Positions 45,881 through 56,912 of a stretch of DNA of 64,000 bases are shown here, in pieces. Below the pieces are notes generated by a model. That model did no database searches and was not told where the DNA came from. It saw nothing but the letters and a program-made list of their open reading frames with translations. A program made the translations under genes and the position numbers. The stretch lies in the NCBI GenBank assembly GCA_019054805.1, contig JAHQIY010000008.1, forward strand, positions 3,643,501 through 3,707,500. The letters are read 5' to 3'. This DNA is from Brachionus manjavacas. Its lineage: Eukaryota; Rotifera; Eurotatoria; Ploima; Brachionidae. Numbering within the stretch: position 1 is the stretch's first letter; each line of letters opens with the position of its first letter.

Positions 45881-47005
45881 TTATTGTTCATTTTCTTTTG
45901 GAATAAAACCGTGTTGTTCTGATCGACTGTTTCCTTGTCTATAATAACCTCCTCTTGAACGATAGCCTCCTCTGGGAGCACCACGCGGCCTTCCTCTAAA
46001 ACCACCTCTAGGTCTATAATCATTAGAATCTCTTGGTCTGAATCCACCCATTGGTCCTCTTTGTCTCATTGGATTGTCATAAGACTGATTTCGGTATCCA
46101 CCGCGTCCACTCGGTCTCATTGGATTATCATAAGACTGATTGTCATAAGACTGATTGTCATAAGATGGATTGTCATAAGATGGATTTCTGTATCCACCGC
46201 GTCCACTCGGTCTATAAGTTCTAGATCTGTAATAGACTCGTTGTTCCGGTTGATCCATTTGTGGCTCCATTTCCATATCCGGTCTGGGCTGAAAATTTCT
46301 CGGTCCTCTTGGCGGACCCCTTCTGTATCTTGGCTGTCTTGGTGGCCTATTTGGATCTTGATCTTGCAGTTGATTGCTTACTTGGTCACCTCTTTGATCA
46401 TGTTCATTGTTTGCTTGATGACTACGTGGTCTTGGCCTGTAGTTGTTTCTTCTCCTGGGCATAGCTGGGCCTTCGTTAGAGACTGGAGCTTGTTGGCGCT
46501 CTTGTTGATCGTCTGGTTGGTCATCACCTGCTTGTTGTTGGTTTTGTTCTGACTTCTTATAACGGCGCTTGTTTCGTCTCTTGAAACCTGGCTTACGTTT
46601 ATTGGCAGCATACTCCGAACCTTGGACATGAGCTCCGTTGGGTCCAGTGACGTTGGCCGCCTCGTTTCCTTTCTCTCCTTTCACAATATCGAATTCTACT
46701 TTTTCTTCCTGGCCCAAACTTCGCTTGTATTTATTTGGGTTGTTTTTTAAAATTCCACTTTGATGCACAAACACGTCTTCTTTGGTGTCGTCACGGTTTA
46801 TGAAGCCGTATCCGTTCTTGACATTAAACCACTTGACTGTGCCAGTGACGCTCTTGTGCAACACTTCCTTGACAATTTGGGCCTTTGGGGTCTCGGTCTG
46901 TTCTTGCTTAACATCAGTTTGATTTTCTTGTTGAGACACTAGTTCTTCTTTTTGCTCGTGAACAGTCTCGGTGTTAGCGATTTGTTGTACTGCGGTATCC
47001 GACAT
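45881..47005 (-). CDS. Y-box protein (cold-shock domain), copy C, with expanded NQSYD repeats
   Basis: A 374-residue intronless Y-box protein. The cold-shock domain is the same as in copy A ([15 protein letters not shown]). The linker is [12 protein letters not shown] rather than [13 protein letters not shown]. Before the RGG end it carries an array of five short N-P/Q-S-Y-D-N units (copies A and B have two), then [11 protein letters not shown] repeated, and closes with [20 protein letters not shown]. The 5' leader matches copy B for about 70 bp. Promoter-proximal DNA around 47205-47265 resembles that of copy E. Intact and probably functional; an RNA-binding mRNP role is known for the family. 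Confidence 0.92.
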   Translation of the reverse strand: MSDTAVQQIANTETVHEQKEELVSQQENQTDVKQEQTETPKAQIVKEVLHKSVTGTVKWFNVKNGYGFINRDDTKEDVFVHQSGILKNNPNKYKRSLGQEEKVEFDIVKGEKGNEAANVTGPNGAHVQGSEYAANKRKPGFKRRNKRRYKKSEQNQQQAGDDQPDDQQERQQAPVSNEGPAMPRRRNNYRPRPRSHQANNEHDQRGDQVSNQLQDQDPNRPPRQPRYRRGPPRGPRNFQPRPDMEMEPQMDQPEQRVYYRSRTYRPSGRGGYRNPSYDNPSYDNQSYDNQSYDNPMRPSGRGGYRNQSYDNPMRQRGPMGGFRPRDSNDYRPRGGFRGRPRGAPRGGYRSRGGYYRQGNSRSEQHGFIPKENEQ

Positions 47006-47204
47006 GTTTTTTGTTCAAAAAATGCTTGCTGTTCGATTTTTTGATGATCTTGTTTGTTGGTAGGCTATAAACGTAAGTTCGTCTTTTGTAATATCTCTAT
47101 GATTAAAAAAAAATAAAAAATAAACTTTGGTGAAAATTTTAATGGCTTATTAAGTAATTTTTGTTGAATTTTAAATAAAAAATCAACTTTTTTTAATTTA
47201 AAAG

Positions 47205-47265
47205 TAAAAATTACACTTTATTTTCACAAAGCCTATTTAAATTCGAATAAGTCTGCAGTTCTCTT
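47205..47265 (-). promoter_or_regulatory. Upstream block conserved between Y-box copies C and E
   Basis: The plus-strand text TTCACAAAGCCTATTTAAAT and AGTCTGCAGTTCT has a near match at 59488-59532, upstream of copy E. Both lie 200-290 bp before the start codon, so it is a candidate core promoter inherited with the duplicated gene. TTTAAATAGGC may act as the TATA element. Confidence 0.45.
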
Positions 47266-47495
47266 ACTTTAATTGTTGATTAGTGTGTTTTAATTTAAGT
47301 TATTTTAAGCTTTTAGATATCATCTTAGAATTTATATCCAAATTAAAAATACGCGCAATTTTTTTATTTTTTCAATATTTCTACATCAAACACCAAAATC
47401 ATGCATAAATTCATTTAAATGTCAAATTAAAATCAACTTTTTTTTAGGTTTTTTTTTTGGGGTCGCAGCTCAAGCTTTTTTACACTCAAATTAAG

Positions 47496-47744
47496 AACAT
47501 GCCATTTTTGAAATTTTTGATGGCTATATCCAGTTTACCATGTTTATGTTTATTAGATGCCCTTGGTACAAAACCAGAGGCTTTTTTACATCAATTAACT
47601 GTTTTAGGTCTTCAACCAGCTAAAAATAGCGATTTAAACAACTTTTTGATAAATTTTCGAAAAGAAAAAAAAGCGGCCACATTACAAATCATACAAGAAT
47701 TACCAAAAAATGTGGAACAACAAAATAATGAAATTTACAATTAA
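47496..47744 (+). other. Uncertain open reading frame
   Basis: A frame with MPFLKFLMAISSLPCLCLLD and then a charged, Gln-rich end. No family is recognised. A second unconnected frame follows at 47786-47971 (VEKRAHFLANIYRKLDSYMK). They may be exons or decayed transposon sequence. Not called as a gene. Confidence 0.2.
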
Positions 47745-48247
47745 TCAAAATATTTCAGAAGCTGAAAATTCTATTTCAATAGAAAATGGCACCAGTCAAT
47801 GTAGAAAAAAGAGCTCATTTTTTGGCTAACATTTATCGAAAATTAGACTCTTATATGAAAGCTTTCGATTTAAAATATATATGTTACCGTAAATTTCTAA
47901 AACACGTAAATTTAAAAATTTACTGGTCTAACAGTAAAAATGTAAAAAATAAAAAAATGAACAAATTTTAGATATTTCCTGATTTTTCTTCTGTATAAGT
48001 AATTTACTGAAACGAAACGTAAATTAAAAGAGTCAGAAAATGGTACAAATTTTTTTTATTTGTTTAAAATTTTAAACGACTTACTAAAGATAGATTTCTT
48101 TAAATAATAGTAAAATTTTTTCGTTGAATAATATAAATTATAAATTTTAAAGTTTTTCTAATTTGTGAACTGCTTATTTTTATTTTCAAATTTTGTAGAA
48201 TTCGAAGAAACTTAACTTTTATTTTTTTTCTATTTTGTAATTTTTTT

Positions 48248-48294
48248 GCCTATGAGGCTTAAATCAATAAATAATAATAATAATAATAATAATA
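48248..48294 (+). repeat. LINE-type 3' tail: hairpin plus (AAT)n
   Basis: GCCT-ATG-AGGC hairpin, AATCAATAA and about eight AAT units, the same architecture as other LINE ends in the window. Confidence 0.45.
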
Positions 48295-48429
48295 TTTTCA
48301 AAATAAAACAAATATTTTTCTCTTTGAGTTTTAGTCATTTATTAGAATTTTTTTTAGCTAATTACTGAAATAGTGTAATCAAAAATTTATTTGTTTTTGC
48401 AGCTTGAATTCCCTCCGTGACATCTTGAG

Positions 48430-48669
48430 TTACATAACAACTGGGATTTTTTGCAACCACATCAATTTGCCATAAAGTGCAGTTGCATTTTTCCATACCT
48501 TGACCATCAAGCAAGTTTCTGGAATATGTTTCTTTTTTCTTGTCATCATTTTTTGTGCTCGTTTTTGTTGATTATCACTTACATTATTTCTTATACCTAA
48601 CAAAGAATTGGCTTTATCGAAAATATCATCAATAGGAAGATCTTCTTTTGATGGCTCTGGATTGACCAT
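48430..48669 (-). pseudogene. Unassigned fragment, possibly retroelement-derived
   Basis: The minus frame reads ANSLLGIRNNVSDNQQKRAQ and KMMTRKKKHIPETC. After a likely one-base slip the neighbouring frame reads EKCNCTLWQIDVV and YVTQDVTEGIQAAK. The layout loosely resembles the end of integrase-derived proteins (KRAB-A/GIN type), but this is only a hint. Confidence 0.25.
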
Positions 48670-49929
48670 TCTTCAAGTTTTAGTATTCACTGAAATTAAA
48701 AAATTGTTTTACATAATTTCTTACTGAAAAGTAAATCATTTACTTTTCATTTACTTTTTTTAAAGTTTAAAAAATTACTTGTAAAAAAACAAAACATAAT
48801 TTTATTCCTATATGTTTTACATTTTTACTAATAGACCAGTAAATTTACAAATTAACGTGTTATAGAAATTTACTGTTAGATATAATAATTGAAAAAATCG
48901 ATTCAAAGAAACACAAGCTTTGGTAAAGCCCAGATATTTTATTTCGCAATAGATTATCTCAAAAAAATGCAAACATTTCGGTAATATTGTAAGATGGGGA
49001 TATTATTTTTTAAATAAAAGAGGGTCTGTAGAATAAATAGCTTTATTTTGTTTAATATGTGCTTTTCTTTTTAAGGCTGAGAAATGACTTAAAAAAAAAA
49101 CTAGGGGCAATTAGTGAGTTAAATTTAGACAAATTTGTAGTTTGATTTCGGCCGATTTTTACCATCAAAAAGTTTGATACAAACAAACCTAATTAGACTG
49201 CTAACTTAAAGTAGTTAAATTCATATCGATTATAAAAAATTTATCGATGAAATTAATTTTTTTATTCCTTTTGAAAATAAAAAGAGCAATTTTTATAATA
49301 AACTTAAATATTCGGGGCAATCGGGTGAAAATCCGGCTAACCGGGTTAATATGCGGGGCAATTAGGTCGCCCAGTTAGACCATCTTACTATATTAAAGAT
49401 TATTTGGTCTATTTGAATGAACAGTAGTGCAAATCAAAAAATGAATGATTAGAAGGATATTCTTTTGATATTAGGAGTAGAAAAATAATTCAAAACACAT
49501 TATTGAGCTTTTTAAATGAATTAGAATTTTATATCATGTTCCAAAGCGTGTATCTCCAACTTTGACTCTAATTTGTGATGCTAAATCGATTATTTTTGAA
49601 AATTGATAATTTTAAGCGATAATAGACTTATTCAAACGATTTCGATTTGAAGTAGTTCTATCAGATCCCGAGTTCTCATCCTATACAGCCTGTTTTTTCG
49701 TAATTTTCATCATCACCCCATTTTTTTCGATCTTGCAAAGAAGGCTCAGTGCCAATGCATGCCTCCTTCAATTTACTTTCGCAAGAGAAGTCAGCTTTTA
49801 TTAAACTAATGCTCCTTGCTTAAATCGATAGCAACTAGTTCGTTGCCAATCCTTGTTTAAATACTTGAGAATATTTTGCTTATATACCAATCGGACTGCG
49901 AAACCTTTAGGACTTCAAAGGTAGTTTTT
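48670..49929. other. Intergenic, no feature recognised
   Basis: AT-rich; a short block around 49312-49385 repeats CGGGGCAAT/CGGGTTAATATGCGGGGCAATTAGG units, an imperfect local repeat. No gene seen. Confidence 0.4.
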
Positions 49930-50310
49930 TGGCGGATCAATCCACTAAGCGCTAAACCTCGCTAGCAAGAGAAAACATAGCAACTTTTATGGACTTGGAT
50001 AACCAAATCGTGCGCGAAATACTCGGAAGCCGTCATTAAAGGCTTGACCTGATCCTAGTTTTTTAATTGTGGTAGTCAATACTTAAAACAAAGCATTGGC
50101 AAAACTCAAGAAGTTGAACAAAAATAAGTCAGCTATAGGCGACAAGATTAGCGCTCTCAACTCTCTCAATATGTGTGCAGAGTCGATACTAGGGCCTCTC
50201 TCATTTATCTTCGAGCAGTCCTTGATCTCGTCAGAGATTCCTGCCGAGTGGAAAATAGCTAATATGTCTCAATATGTCACAGCAACTATCGCCCAGTCTC
50301 TTTGATCTCT
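49930..50310 (+). pseudogene. LINE reverse transcriptase fragment
   Basis: The plus strand reads ALAKLKKLNKNKSAIGDKIS and LGPLSFIFEQSLISSEIPAEW followed by KIAN, which are the fingers-domain motifs before the catalytic region of LINE reverse transcriptases. The remaining parts are absent. Confidence 0.65.
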
Positions 50311-51076
50311 GCTACATGAAAAATTTTTGAGTCACTCATCAAGAACTTTATTCTCAAACATATCTAGTACAATCTCTAAGGATGATTTTTAATTTTATAA
50401 ATTATAGATTCGAAAAAAAAAGCTGCTAATATTTGAATTAATTTTAAATTTCTGTTGATTGATTAAACCCCTACTTTTACAAAGAAATATTTTTCTCAAA
50501 TCTCTTAAGAAGTTTTTTATCGATTTTGATTCTATAAGGAAAATAATATTTTTTTGGAGTATTTTTAAGCAATTAAAAAAATATTTTTCGGTTTTTTTTT
50601 TAAAGTTTAATCATAAAGATTTAAATTAATTTATAAATCGCATAACTTTGATTTTCTGATAGAAAAAAAAAATTTTGGACTATTTTTTTTTTTTTTAATT
50701 TTTATGGATTATATAAGCTTTTGTGCTAAGTAATTTGATTTTTTTTCCTACATTTCAATAAAATGTTAGTTGAAATAAAGCTTACATATTTTAAAAAATT
50801 TTGTAAATTAACTAGAAAAATACTAGATTAGAAAATTGAAATCTATATTTTTCGGTTTAAGTTAATTTTTATATTATGACCGAATACATGATGAAATTTA
50901 GAAGGTATGGAAAAGTGAAAAGATCAATTAACTAGCAAAAATTTAAAAGCATCAAACAAAGAGATTAAGAAAGAACAGATTTTTAATAGATAAAAAGAAG
51001 TCAAGAAAGATTTTGAATCCAATTGCCAGTAAATTAAAAATTGGGTCTACCTAGTACCCTCAGTGAAAGAACTTTT
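50311..51076. other. Intergenic, no feature recognised
   Basis: AT-rich spacer before a SINE copy. Nothing supported. Confidence 0.4.
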
Positions 51077-51211
51077 GATGATTGTCCCTATTCTATCCTA
51101 GAGGATAATGGGGAGGCGCTCATCTCCATTTCAAGTACCTTTTTGACCAACGGCTCCGATCTGACACAGAGGCTACTGCATCGAGTTGATCATCTACACT
51201 GCACTGCAATT
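51077..51211 (-). mobile_element. tRNA-derived SINE, copy 3 (5' truncated) with 13-bp target duplication
   Basis: Matches the 3' 130 bp of the copy at 24933-25224 closely (GATGATCAACTCGATGCAGT through GGATAGAATAGGGACAA). It is flanked by TGAAAGAACTTTT at 51064-51076 and 51212-51224. The tRNA head is missing, as expected for incomplete target-primed reverse transcription. Confidence 0.88.
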
Positions 51212-51224
51212 TGAAAGAACTTTT

Positions 51225-52546
51225 ACCCACAGTTAAATCACTGTTACCCACAACCAAAAGATTTTAACCACAGAAATTCATTTAGCTCTCTCAAAAACTT
51301 TTTAAAACAGAAAACACAAATTTTTGATTGTTTAAAATACTTTTCACTTTTAAAACACAGTTTTTTTAAATTTTATCAAAATGTTTTATCCATATCTATC
51401 TATATAATGCTAAAAATTCACCTTTCGAGTCATTTAAACTCATTAAAAAAAAAAAGCGTCTTCGCATTTATTCAACTCGGTTTTGGTTCAGTGACTCATT
51501 TCTCAGTGACTTCTAAACGTTTTGAAAAAAAACCTCTACCGAGAGCTAGAGCTTCAAAAGCTGCTGAATCTTTGGCTTGTTGGAATAATTTTAAAAAAAT
51601 TGGAAAACATGAGTATCTTTTTGTAATTATAAATTGATCGTAAAAAGAAAACATGTGAATTTAAGTTTTATGTGAAATTATGATATTGTGATCTCAATTT
51701 GGCTTTAGAAAAATTGTAGGACAGAATGACTTTGTAAACAGGACAAAAAAAGGTAGACCAAAAAAGCGGGTAAATGGTTTAGCCAAATTTAAACAAATTT
51801 AATAAAAATTACTTTAAGACATTAAAAATTTGTTTATTAAATTTTCTATTAATCTAAATCTGGGTTTAAAAGTTATAAAAAAAATAAATAAAATGATATT
51901 TTAATTTCCTGTAAGGCACAGGAAAAATTGTATTAAACAGTGATCTGTGTTAAAAAATTTCTTAACTGTGAGTAACGGTATTTTCACTGTATTTTCACTT
52001 AAAAATTCTCTAAATTTGTCAATTTAAATCTATTTAAATAGTCATTTTCTAGACAACGACCTGTTTTCTGTTACCAGCTTCCTAGCTTATGTGGGATAAA
52101 AAATCTAATGTCTTGATTTAGACCTAATTGAATATACATTAAACTTCCTATCAATCAATGCAAAATCAAATTTTTTTTTAAGTTACAATAATTTTGTCAA
52201 GAATAATAAAGAAACATAAAGAATTTTGAAAATTGCACATTAGATTATTTTTTTTAGTTCATTTGTAAAATCTTAAATAATCATGAAATTTCATTTATAA
52301 TATTTTAAGTAAACGAATGCGGACTTTTTTGAAATTGTGAAAATATTAACTGAATTCTTTTACTTTTAAATTGAAAAAAATTTGATTTAAATAAATAAAA
52401 CTTAACAAAAATTTCTTAATAAGCCAGATTTCAATTTTTAAAAAAAAATTTACCAAAGATTATTTTTTTTAAATACTTGTAGAAATATTGAAAAAAAGAC
52501 GAACTTAGGCTTATAATTTATCATCAAGCATTTTTTGAACAAAAAA
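51225..52546. other. Intergenic region upstream of the Y-box fusion gene
   Basis: AT-rich; a 76-codon frame at 51407-51637 has no recognised family. The last 20 bp before the start codon retain the Y-box leader (TCAAGCATTTTTTGAACA). Confidence 0.4.
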
Positions 52547-54724
52547 ATGTCAGATATCGGAGTACAGCAAGTTGAACCAGTGTCCCAACAAGAAAACCAA
52601 ACTGATGCTAAACAAGACCAGACCGAGACCCCAAAGGCCCAAATTGTCAAGGAAGTGTTGCACAAGAGCGTCACTGGCACAGTCAAGTGGTTTAATGTCA
52701 AGAACGGATACGGCTTCATAAACCGCGATGACACCAAAGAAGATGTGTTTGTGCATCAAAGTGGAATTTTAAAAAACAACCCAAATAAATACAAGCGAAG
52801 TTTGGGCCAAGATGAACAAGTCGAATTCGACATTGTGAAAGGAGAGAATGGCAACGAGGCAGCCAACGTCACTGGACCCAACGGAGCTCATGTTCAAGGT
52901 TCGGAGTATGCTGCCAATAAACGTAAGCCAGGTTTCAAGAGACGAAACAAGCGCCGTTATAAGAAGTCAGAACAAAACCAACCACAAGCAGGTGATGACC
53001 AACCAGACGATCAACAAGAGCGTCAACAAGCTCCAGTCTCTAACGAAGGTCCAGCTATGCCCAGGAGAAAAAACAACACCAGGCAAAGACAAAGCAGTTA
53101 TCAAGCAAACAATGAAAACTATCAAAACAGACCACCAAGACAGCCAAGATACAGAAGAGGTCCACCAAGAAGACCGAGAAATGTTCAACCCAGAACGGAC
53201 ATGGAAATGGAACGAGGACAAATGAGTGAATTCACACCAAGAGATTTTAATAATAAAACTACCAAAGAAGGTCTAGACAGTTCAGAATATGCTGTCAATA
53301 TACCTAAGTTAGGTTATATACGACATAAAAGACACCATAAAATAAAATCTGAACAAAAGCAACAAACTGGCGATGAGAAGCCAGGCTATCAACAAGAGCA
53401 AAAACAGGCTCTAGGGTCTAGAGGCAAGAATAAAAGCAATTACAGTCCAAAACAACTAAAGTCCTTTCAACAAAATCAAGAAGAAATAAATGACCAAAAT
53501 AAAGCATCGATACCGCAAAGAAAAGAAAACGATTCAACAAAGCAACCAAAAAATTCTCAGCCTGGACCGGCAATTGACACAAGTAAAACCATGAAGAAAA
53601 AAAAAAAAAAATTTCTAAAAGTGACAAGCATGAATGATTGGGTTGTAGCGAACATTCAAAATACCACTTTGGTCTCAGAAATTCTTTACAATAATTTGGA
53701 ATCAAGTCAGAACGATTGCACACTACTGAAAGGCTATAACCAAATTGCTTCTTATAGTTGGTCATCCAAAAGTTCTATCAAAAAGCCAATAATATACATT
53801 CCTGGTAAGCCAAGAGTCGTTCTAGACAATTTGGACTCGATCCTCGGCAATCAATTGAATAAGAATGCACCTAATCACAAAAGTGTAATGGACATGAATA
53901 GACTCTATCTTCCACGTTTTCCAATGGAACCAATTTTTCGTTCAATTAGTTTGTGCTCACCAGATTTTGATTATTCCAAAATAAACTTTATAACTGACCG
54001 AAACAATTTGAGAAAGCTATTTAATTTAGTCGACAAAAAAGCTAGTGAATCTTTTATCATCGATTTGCAAAGAATTGGAAATTTAATATTGATGATAAGA
54101 AGAGAAAAAAAACCATTAGTTTACAATGATTCGTTTGGTGACGATTTTGAAATCAAGGCAAGCTTATGTAATGATGGTTACATTGGCCATAGAATGATTT
54201 CATCATTTGGATTTGGGAATAATCAATTCCTGATTCGTTTCAAAGTTGAATGTGTTGAAGAAACTCAAGAAACTTTAAATAAAGATTTAGAAGATTTTAA
54301 AGATCAAAAAGCCAGTGATTTTTCCAAACTTTTTTATATTAAAGATGGTGTCTTTAAACCAACGACTCCGGTCGAGCTAACGACTAGCTCTGGCTTTATT
54401 AAAAAAAAGTGGGCTCAAATGTTTTTTTCTCAAACTGGCTATCTAGTCACCGGATCTCATTTGAAAGGCAAAATAAAAAAGATTCAAAAAATAAGTTTTG
54501 ATCAAATTAACCAAAGATTAGAAATTCAAAAAAATACACCACTGGTGCTAGAAAAACTTGACAATTTATTAGAAAAAATTAAGGAAATAGTTGAAAAAGA
54601 CAAATTGATTTATAGGCTCATTTTTGACCATAGAGAAAAAAGCTTAAAAATTTATGAATCAAAAAGCCATCAACCTAGTCTTCCAAAAGATCTGTTGAAC
54701 CAAATTTCGGACCCAAAATTTTAA
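52547..54724 (+). CDS. Cold-shock domain protein fused to a DXO/RAI1-like domain (Y-box copy D)
   Basis: A 725-residue intronless protein. Residues 1-220 are a Y-box protein like its neighbours (cold-shock domain about 40-112 with NGYGFINR and EDVFVHQ). Residues about 247-345 are a degenerate second copy of the basic/acidic tail ([20 protein letters not shown] against [20 protein letters not shown]). A Lys run at 350-355 leads into a new domain, about 360-705: [81 protein letters not shown] and LKGKI. Motif order resembles the DXO/RAI1 mRNA-decapping nuclease family and a fungal relative commonly mislabelled as geranylgeranyl synthetase. At the E-h-D and E-h-K metal motifs I read K-V-E and E-L-T, so catalysis may be lost. 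The homology call is from memory of motifs. Confidence 0.75.
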   Translation: MSDIGVQQVEPVSQQENQTDAKQDQTETPKAQIVKEVLHKSVTGTVKWFNVKNGYGFINRDDTKEDVFVHQSGILKNNPNKYKRSLGQDEQVEFDIVKGENGNEAANVTGPNGAHVQGSEYAANKRKPGFKRRNKRRYKKSEQNQPQAGDDQPDDQQERQQAPVSNEGPAMPRRKNNTRQRQSSYQANNENYQNRPPRQPRYRRGPPRRPRNVQPRTDMEMERGQMSEFTPRDFNNKTTKEGLDSSEYAVNIPKLGYIRHKRHHKIKSEQKQQTGDEKPGYQQEQKQALGSRGKNKSNYSPKQLKSFQQNQEEINDQNKASIPQRKENDSTKQPKNSQPGPAIDTSKTMKKKKKKFLKVTSMNDWVVANIQNTTLVSEILYNNLESSQNDCTLLKGYNQIASYSWSSKSSIKKPIIYIPGKPRVVLDNLDSILGNQLNKNAPNHKSVMDMNRLYLPRFPMEPIFRSISLCSPDFDYSKINFITDRNNLRKLFNLVDKKASESFIIDLQRIGNLILMIRREKKPLVYNDSFGDDFEIKASLCNDGYIGHRMISSFGFGNNQFLIRFKVECVEETQETLNKDLEDFKDQKASDFSKLFYIKDGVFKPTTPVELTTSSGFIKKKWAQMFFSQTGYLVTGSHLKGKIKKIQKISFDQINQRLEIQKNTPLVLEKLDNLLEKIKEIVEKDKLIYRLIFDHREKSLKIYESKSHQPSLPKDLLNQISDPKF

Positions 54725-54729
54725 ATCAA

Positions 54730-54905
54730 AACATTCTAAACATTAGAAATTTTTTTTCCGAAATAAAAGAAATTTAAATTCAAATCGTCATTTTTAAATA
54801 ATCCTTTCTTACCTATAAATAAATCAATGTAAATAAAAAATGAAGTCTTGCCTGTTAGGAGACCGGGTGTTTTTTTTGGGCGACTAATTTTTTTTTATCC
54901 AAATT
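54730..54905 (+). repeat. Direct repeat, copy 1: 3' flank of the Y-box fusion gene
   Basis: Contains AAATAAAAGAAATTTAAATT, CAAATCGTCATTTTTAAA, AATAAATCAATGTAAATAAA and TTTTGGGCGACTA. The same blocks in the same order recur at 56913-57090. Confidence 0.75.
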
Positions 54906-55129
54906 TCGGGTTGGATCACTAGAAATTACAGAAATGAAAAAAATTTAGCGAATATTTTGTCACCACTCACTGGAGTATGACCAACACACATTCAATTCCT
55001 GATGAGCACCCAACTTGAAAAATACTACACACAATAAATTGGGTGTTGAAGCAAATTTTTTGAGCCATTAACAATTCTTTAAAGCAAAGGTTTTTATTTC
55101 ATGACAATTTAACCGTACATAGAAGCTAG

Positions 55130-55255
55130 TGATGTTGGTTTTGCTTGGTTTTGTGGTTAGCAAATTTTGGTTAGCCAAATATTGGTTTTCCAAAAATCTG
55201 GTTAGCCATAATTTGGTTAACCAAAAATCTGCTAACCAAAAATACGGTTATTGAT
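55130..55255. repeat. GGTTAGCC/AACCAAAA minisatellite
   Basis: Short imperfect units of the type TTGGTTAGCCAAAAATCTG occur in tandem and in both orientations (GGTTAGCC, GGTTAACC, GCTAACC), close to the left end of the hAT-like element. Confidence 0.7.
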
Positions 55256-55338
55256 TTAAATTTTAGTTATTCATATTAAATCCAGTCGAACACATTTTTC
55301 TTTTAGACTAAATCTACTAAATCTACTAAATCTGAACA

Positions 55339-56321
55339 ATGCTTTCAAACTTTCTTCAAAATTCTGAAATTTCTAATAATTTTTTTAAGAAATTACTTTT
55401 CAATAAAATGAATCATAAACCAAATAAGATAAAAAGGCAAAAAATGAACAGGACATTATCAGCTCCATCTTGTCCAAGAACAATTCTTGATTCGTATTCA
55501 AGTGCAAGTGAACATAGCCAGCAAAATTTAGCAATTTCCTTAACAAATTCTGATACAGCAAATGAAAACCAAGGGTTTGAAATGAGTTTAAATTGTGGAA
55601 ATTATCTTGACCTAAACACAAACTCATTTTTTAAGCAAGCTGAAAAAACAGATCGTAATCAAGTTTTTAAAGTTCTTAAATGCATTGTGTGCGAAAAAAT
55701 GAGGTATAGACAATGAAAATATTTAAAAATAAAAATCCTTTCTGTACTTTTTGTACTTTTTCAGAATATTATTTTATTTGGCCCTGTTCCTTTTTGTACT
55801 TTCTGTACTTTTTGTACTTTTGGTTCTTAATGGTAATAAAAAAACCTTTTATTAATATTTAACTAATATTTTTCTTACCATCAGCATACCCGAATCCCTA
55901 AACCAGGGCTCCGCCCCGGACCCCGTTTAAGTTTTAATAAAATTATTAAAATTATCATTAATCACAGAAACAGGGCCAAATAAAATAATATTCTGAAAAA
56001 GTACAAAAAATAAAGAAAGTCCTAAAAGTAACAGGGCCAAATAAAATATCTAGAAAAAGTACAAAAAGTACAGAAAGTACAAAAAGGAACAGGGCCAAAT
56101 AAAATAATATTTTGAAAAAGTACAAAAAGTAAAGAAAGGAAAATGATTTTTTAAAAGTTTGATCTCATTGTCTATCCATGGAAAAAATAGAAATAGAAAA
56201 GTTTTTTTCAGCATCGACGTCAAAGACAAATTTAGACTTACATTTAGAGTCAATTCATGAAATATTGTTGCCAAAAAAAAAAAGAAAATTAGGAGAAGAA
56301 AATTTACTAGTCTTGCAATAA
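55339..56321 (+). pseudogene. BED zinc-finger transposase N terminus, split by an insertion
   Basis: The first part (55339-55708) is open and Ser/Asn-rich and ends DRNQVFKVLKCIVCEKMR, giving the C-x2-C half of a BED finger. The second part, near 56210-56320, reads SASTSKTNLDLHLESIHEIL, giving the H-x4-H half. They are separated by the 464-bp inverted-repeat element. The frames do not join perfectly after its removal, so more damage exists. The transposase body is missing. Confidence 0.6.
55709..56172. mobile_element. 464-bp inverted-repeat element (foldback type) flanked by TA
   Basis: The ends are GACAATGA and TCATTGTC, with TA directly outside both (55707-55708, 56173-56174). Long inner arms are built from tandem units of AACAGGGCCAAATAAAATAA, TATTCTGAAAAAGTAC and AAAAAGTACAGAAAGTAC: one to one and a half units on the left (inverted) and three on the right. 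The arms enclose a spacer with the GC-rich block CAGGGCTCCGCCCCGGACCC. A non-autonomous Tc1/mariner-type or foldback element is the best reading. Confidence 0.7.
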
Positions 56322-56912
56322 AAGAAAAAAGAAGAATATAATTATACAATAAAAAACTGGCATTGTTTACAAAAGACCACCAAAATACATTGTATTAGAC
56401 AACAGAATACAAGAGATAATGAAAGAATATTCGTTAGAAAATTTCAATAATTTTTATGAAAGTTTGAGTAAATTATTAAAATATTAATTTGTGATTAAAT
56501 TTAAAATAGAATAATTGATTATTTGATTTTTTTTGCTATTTTATCGATGCTATTTAATAAAAGACTTTGCTATTTTAATTAAGCTTTTTTAAACTTGCGA
56601 TTTTTTCCTGTGCTATTTTGAATTATGTTATTTTAATATCTGCTATTTTAATCCCCTGCCTTTTGTTCATCAGGAATTGAAAGTGTGCTGGTCAGACTCG
56701 AGTGTTAAAGGTGATAAAGGACATCCAAATTTTTTTTTAGGAATATAAGGAAAATTACAAAAATACAAGAACTTTTAAGTTTTTAGAGTCAACAGATATT
56801 ATTTACAGAATGAGGTAAGTAAGATATTATAAATTATATAAAACAATTGTGGAGACTTTTAAAAAGCAATTTTAATTTACCCATTCAGCTAAATTTTAAC
56901 CAAAAGATTCTA

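Larger units (their letters stand above)
54968..56704 (+). mobile_element. hAT-like DNA transposon, 1.74 kb, defective, with 41-bp terminal inverted repeats
   Basis: The left end begins CACTGGAGTATGACCAACAC and the right end, inverted, begins CACTCGAGTCTGACCAGCAC. The two 41-bp repeats match at about 36 positions, including TTCAATTCCTGATGA. The interior encodes pieces of a BED zinc finger, the usual N-terminal DNA-binding domain of hAT transposases, but no catalytic domain. I cannot find an 8-bp target duplication, so superfamily assignment rests on the BED finger and the CA-starting termini. A minisatellite and a smaller inverted-repeat element lie inside. Confidence 0.65.

Noticed and set aside
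51407-51637. 76-codon frame in an intergenic region
   Set aside because: Contains no recognisable motif and is surrounded by non-coding AT-rich sequence.
52535-52546. Upstream TTG start for the Y-box fusion gene
   Set aside because: The frame is open there, but the ATG at 52547 aligns with the start of the other four Y-box copies.
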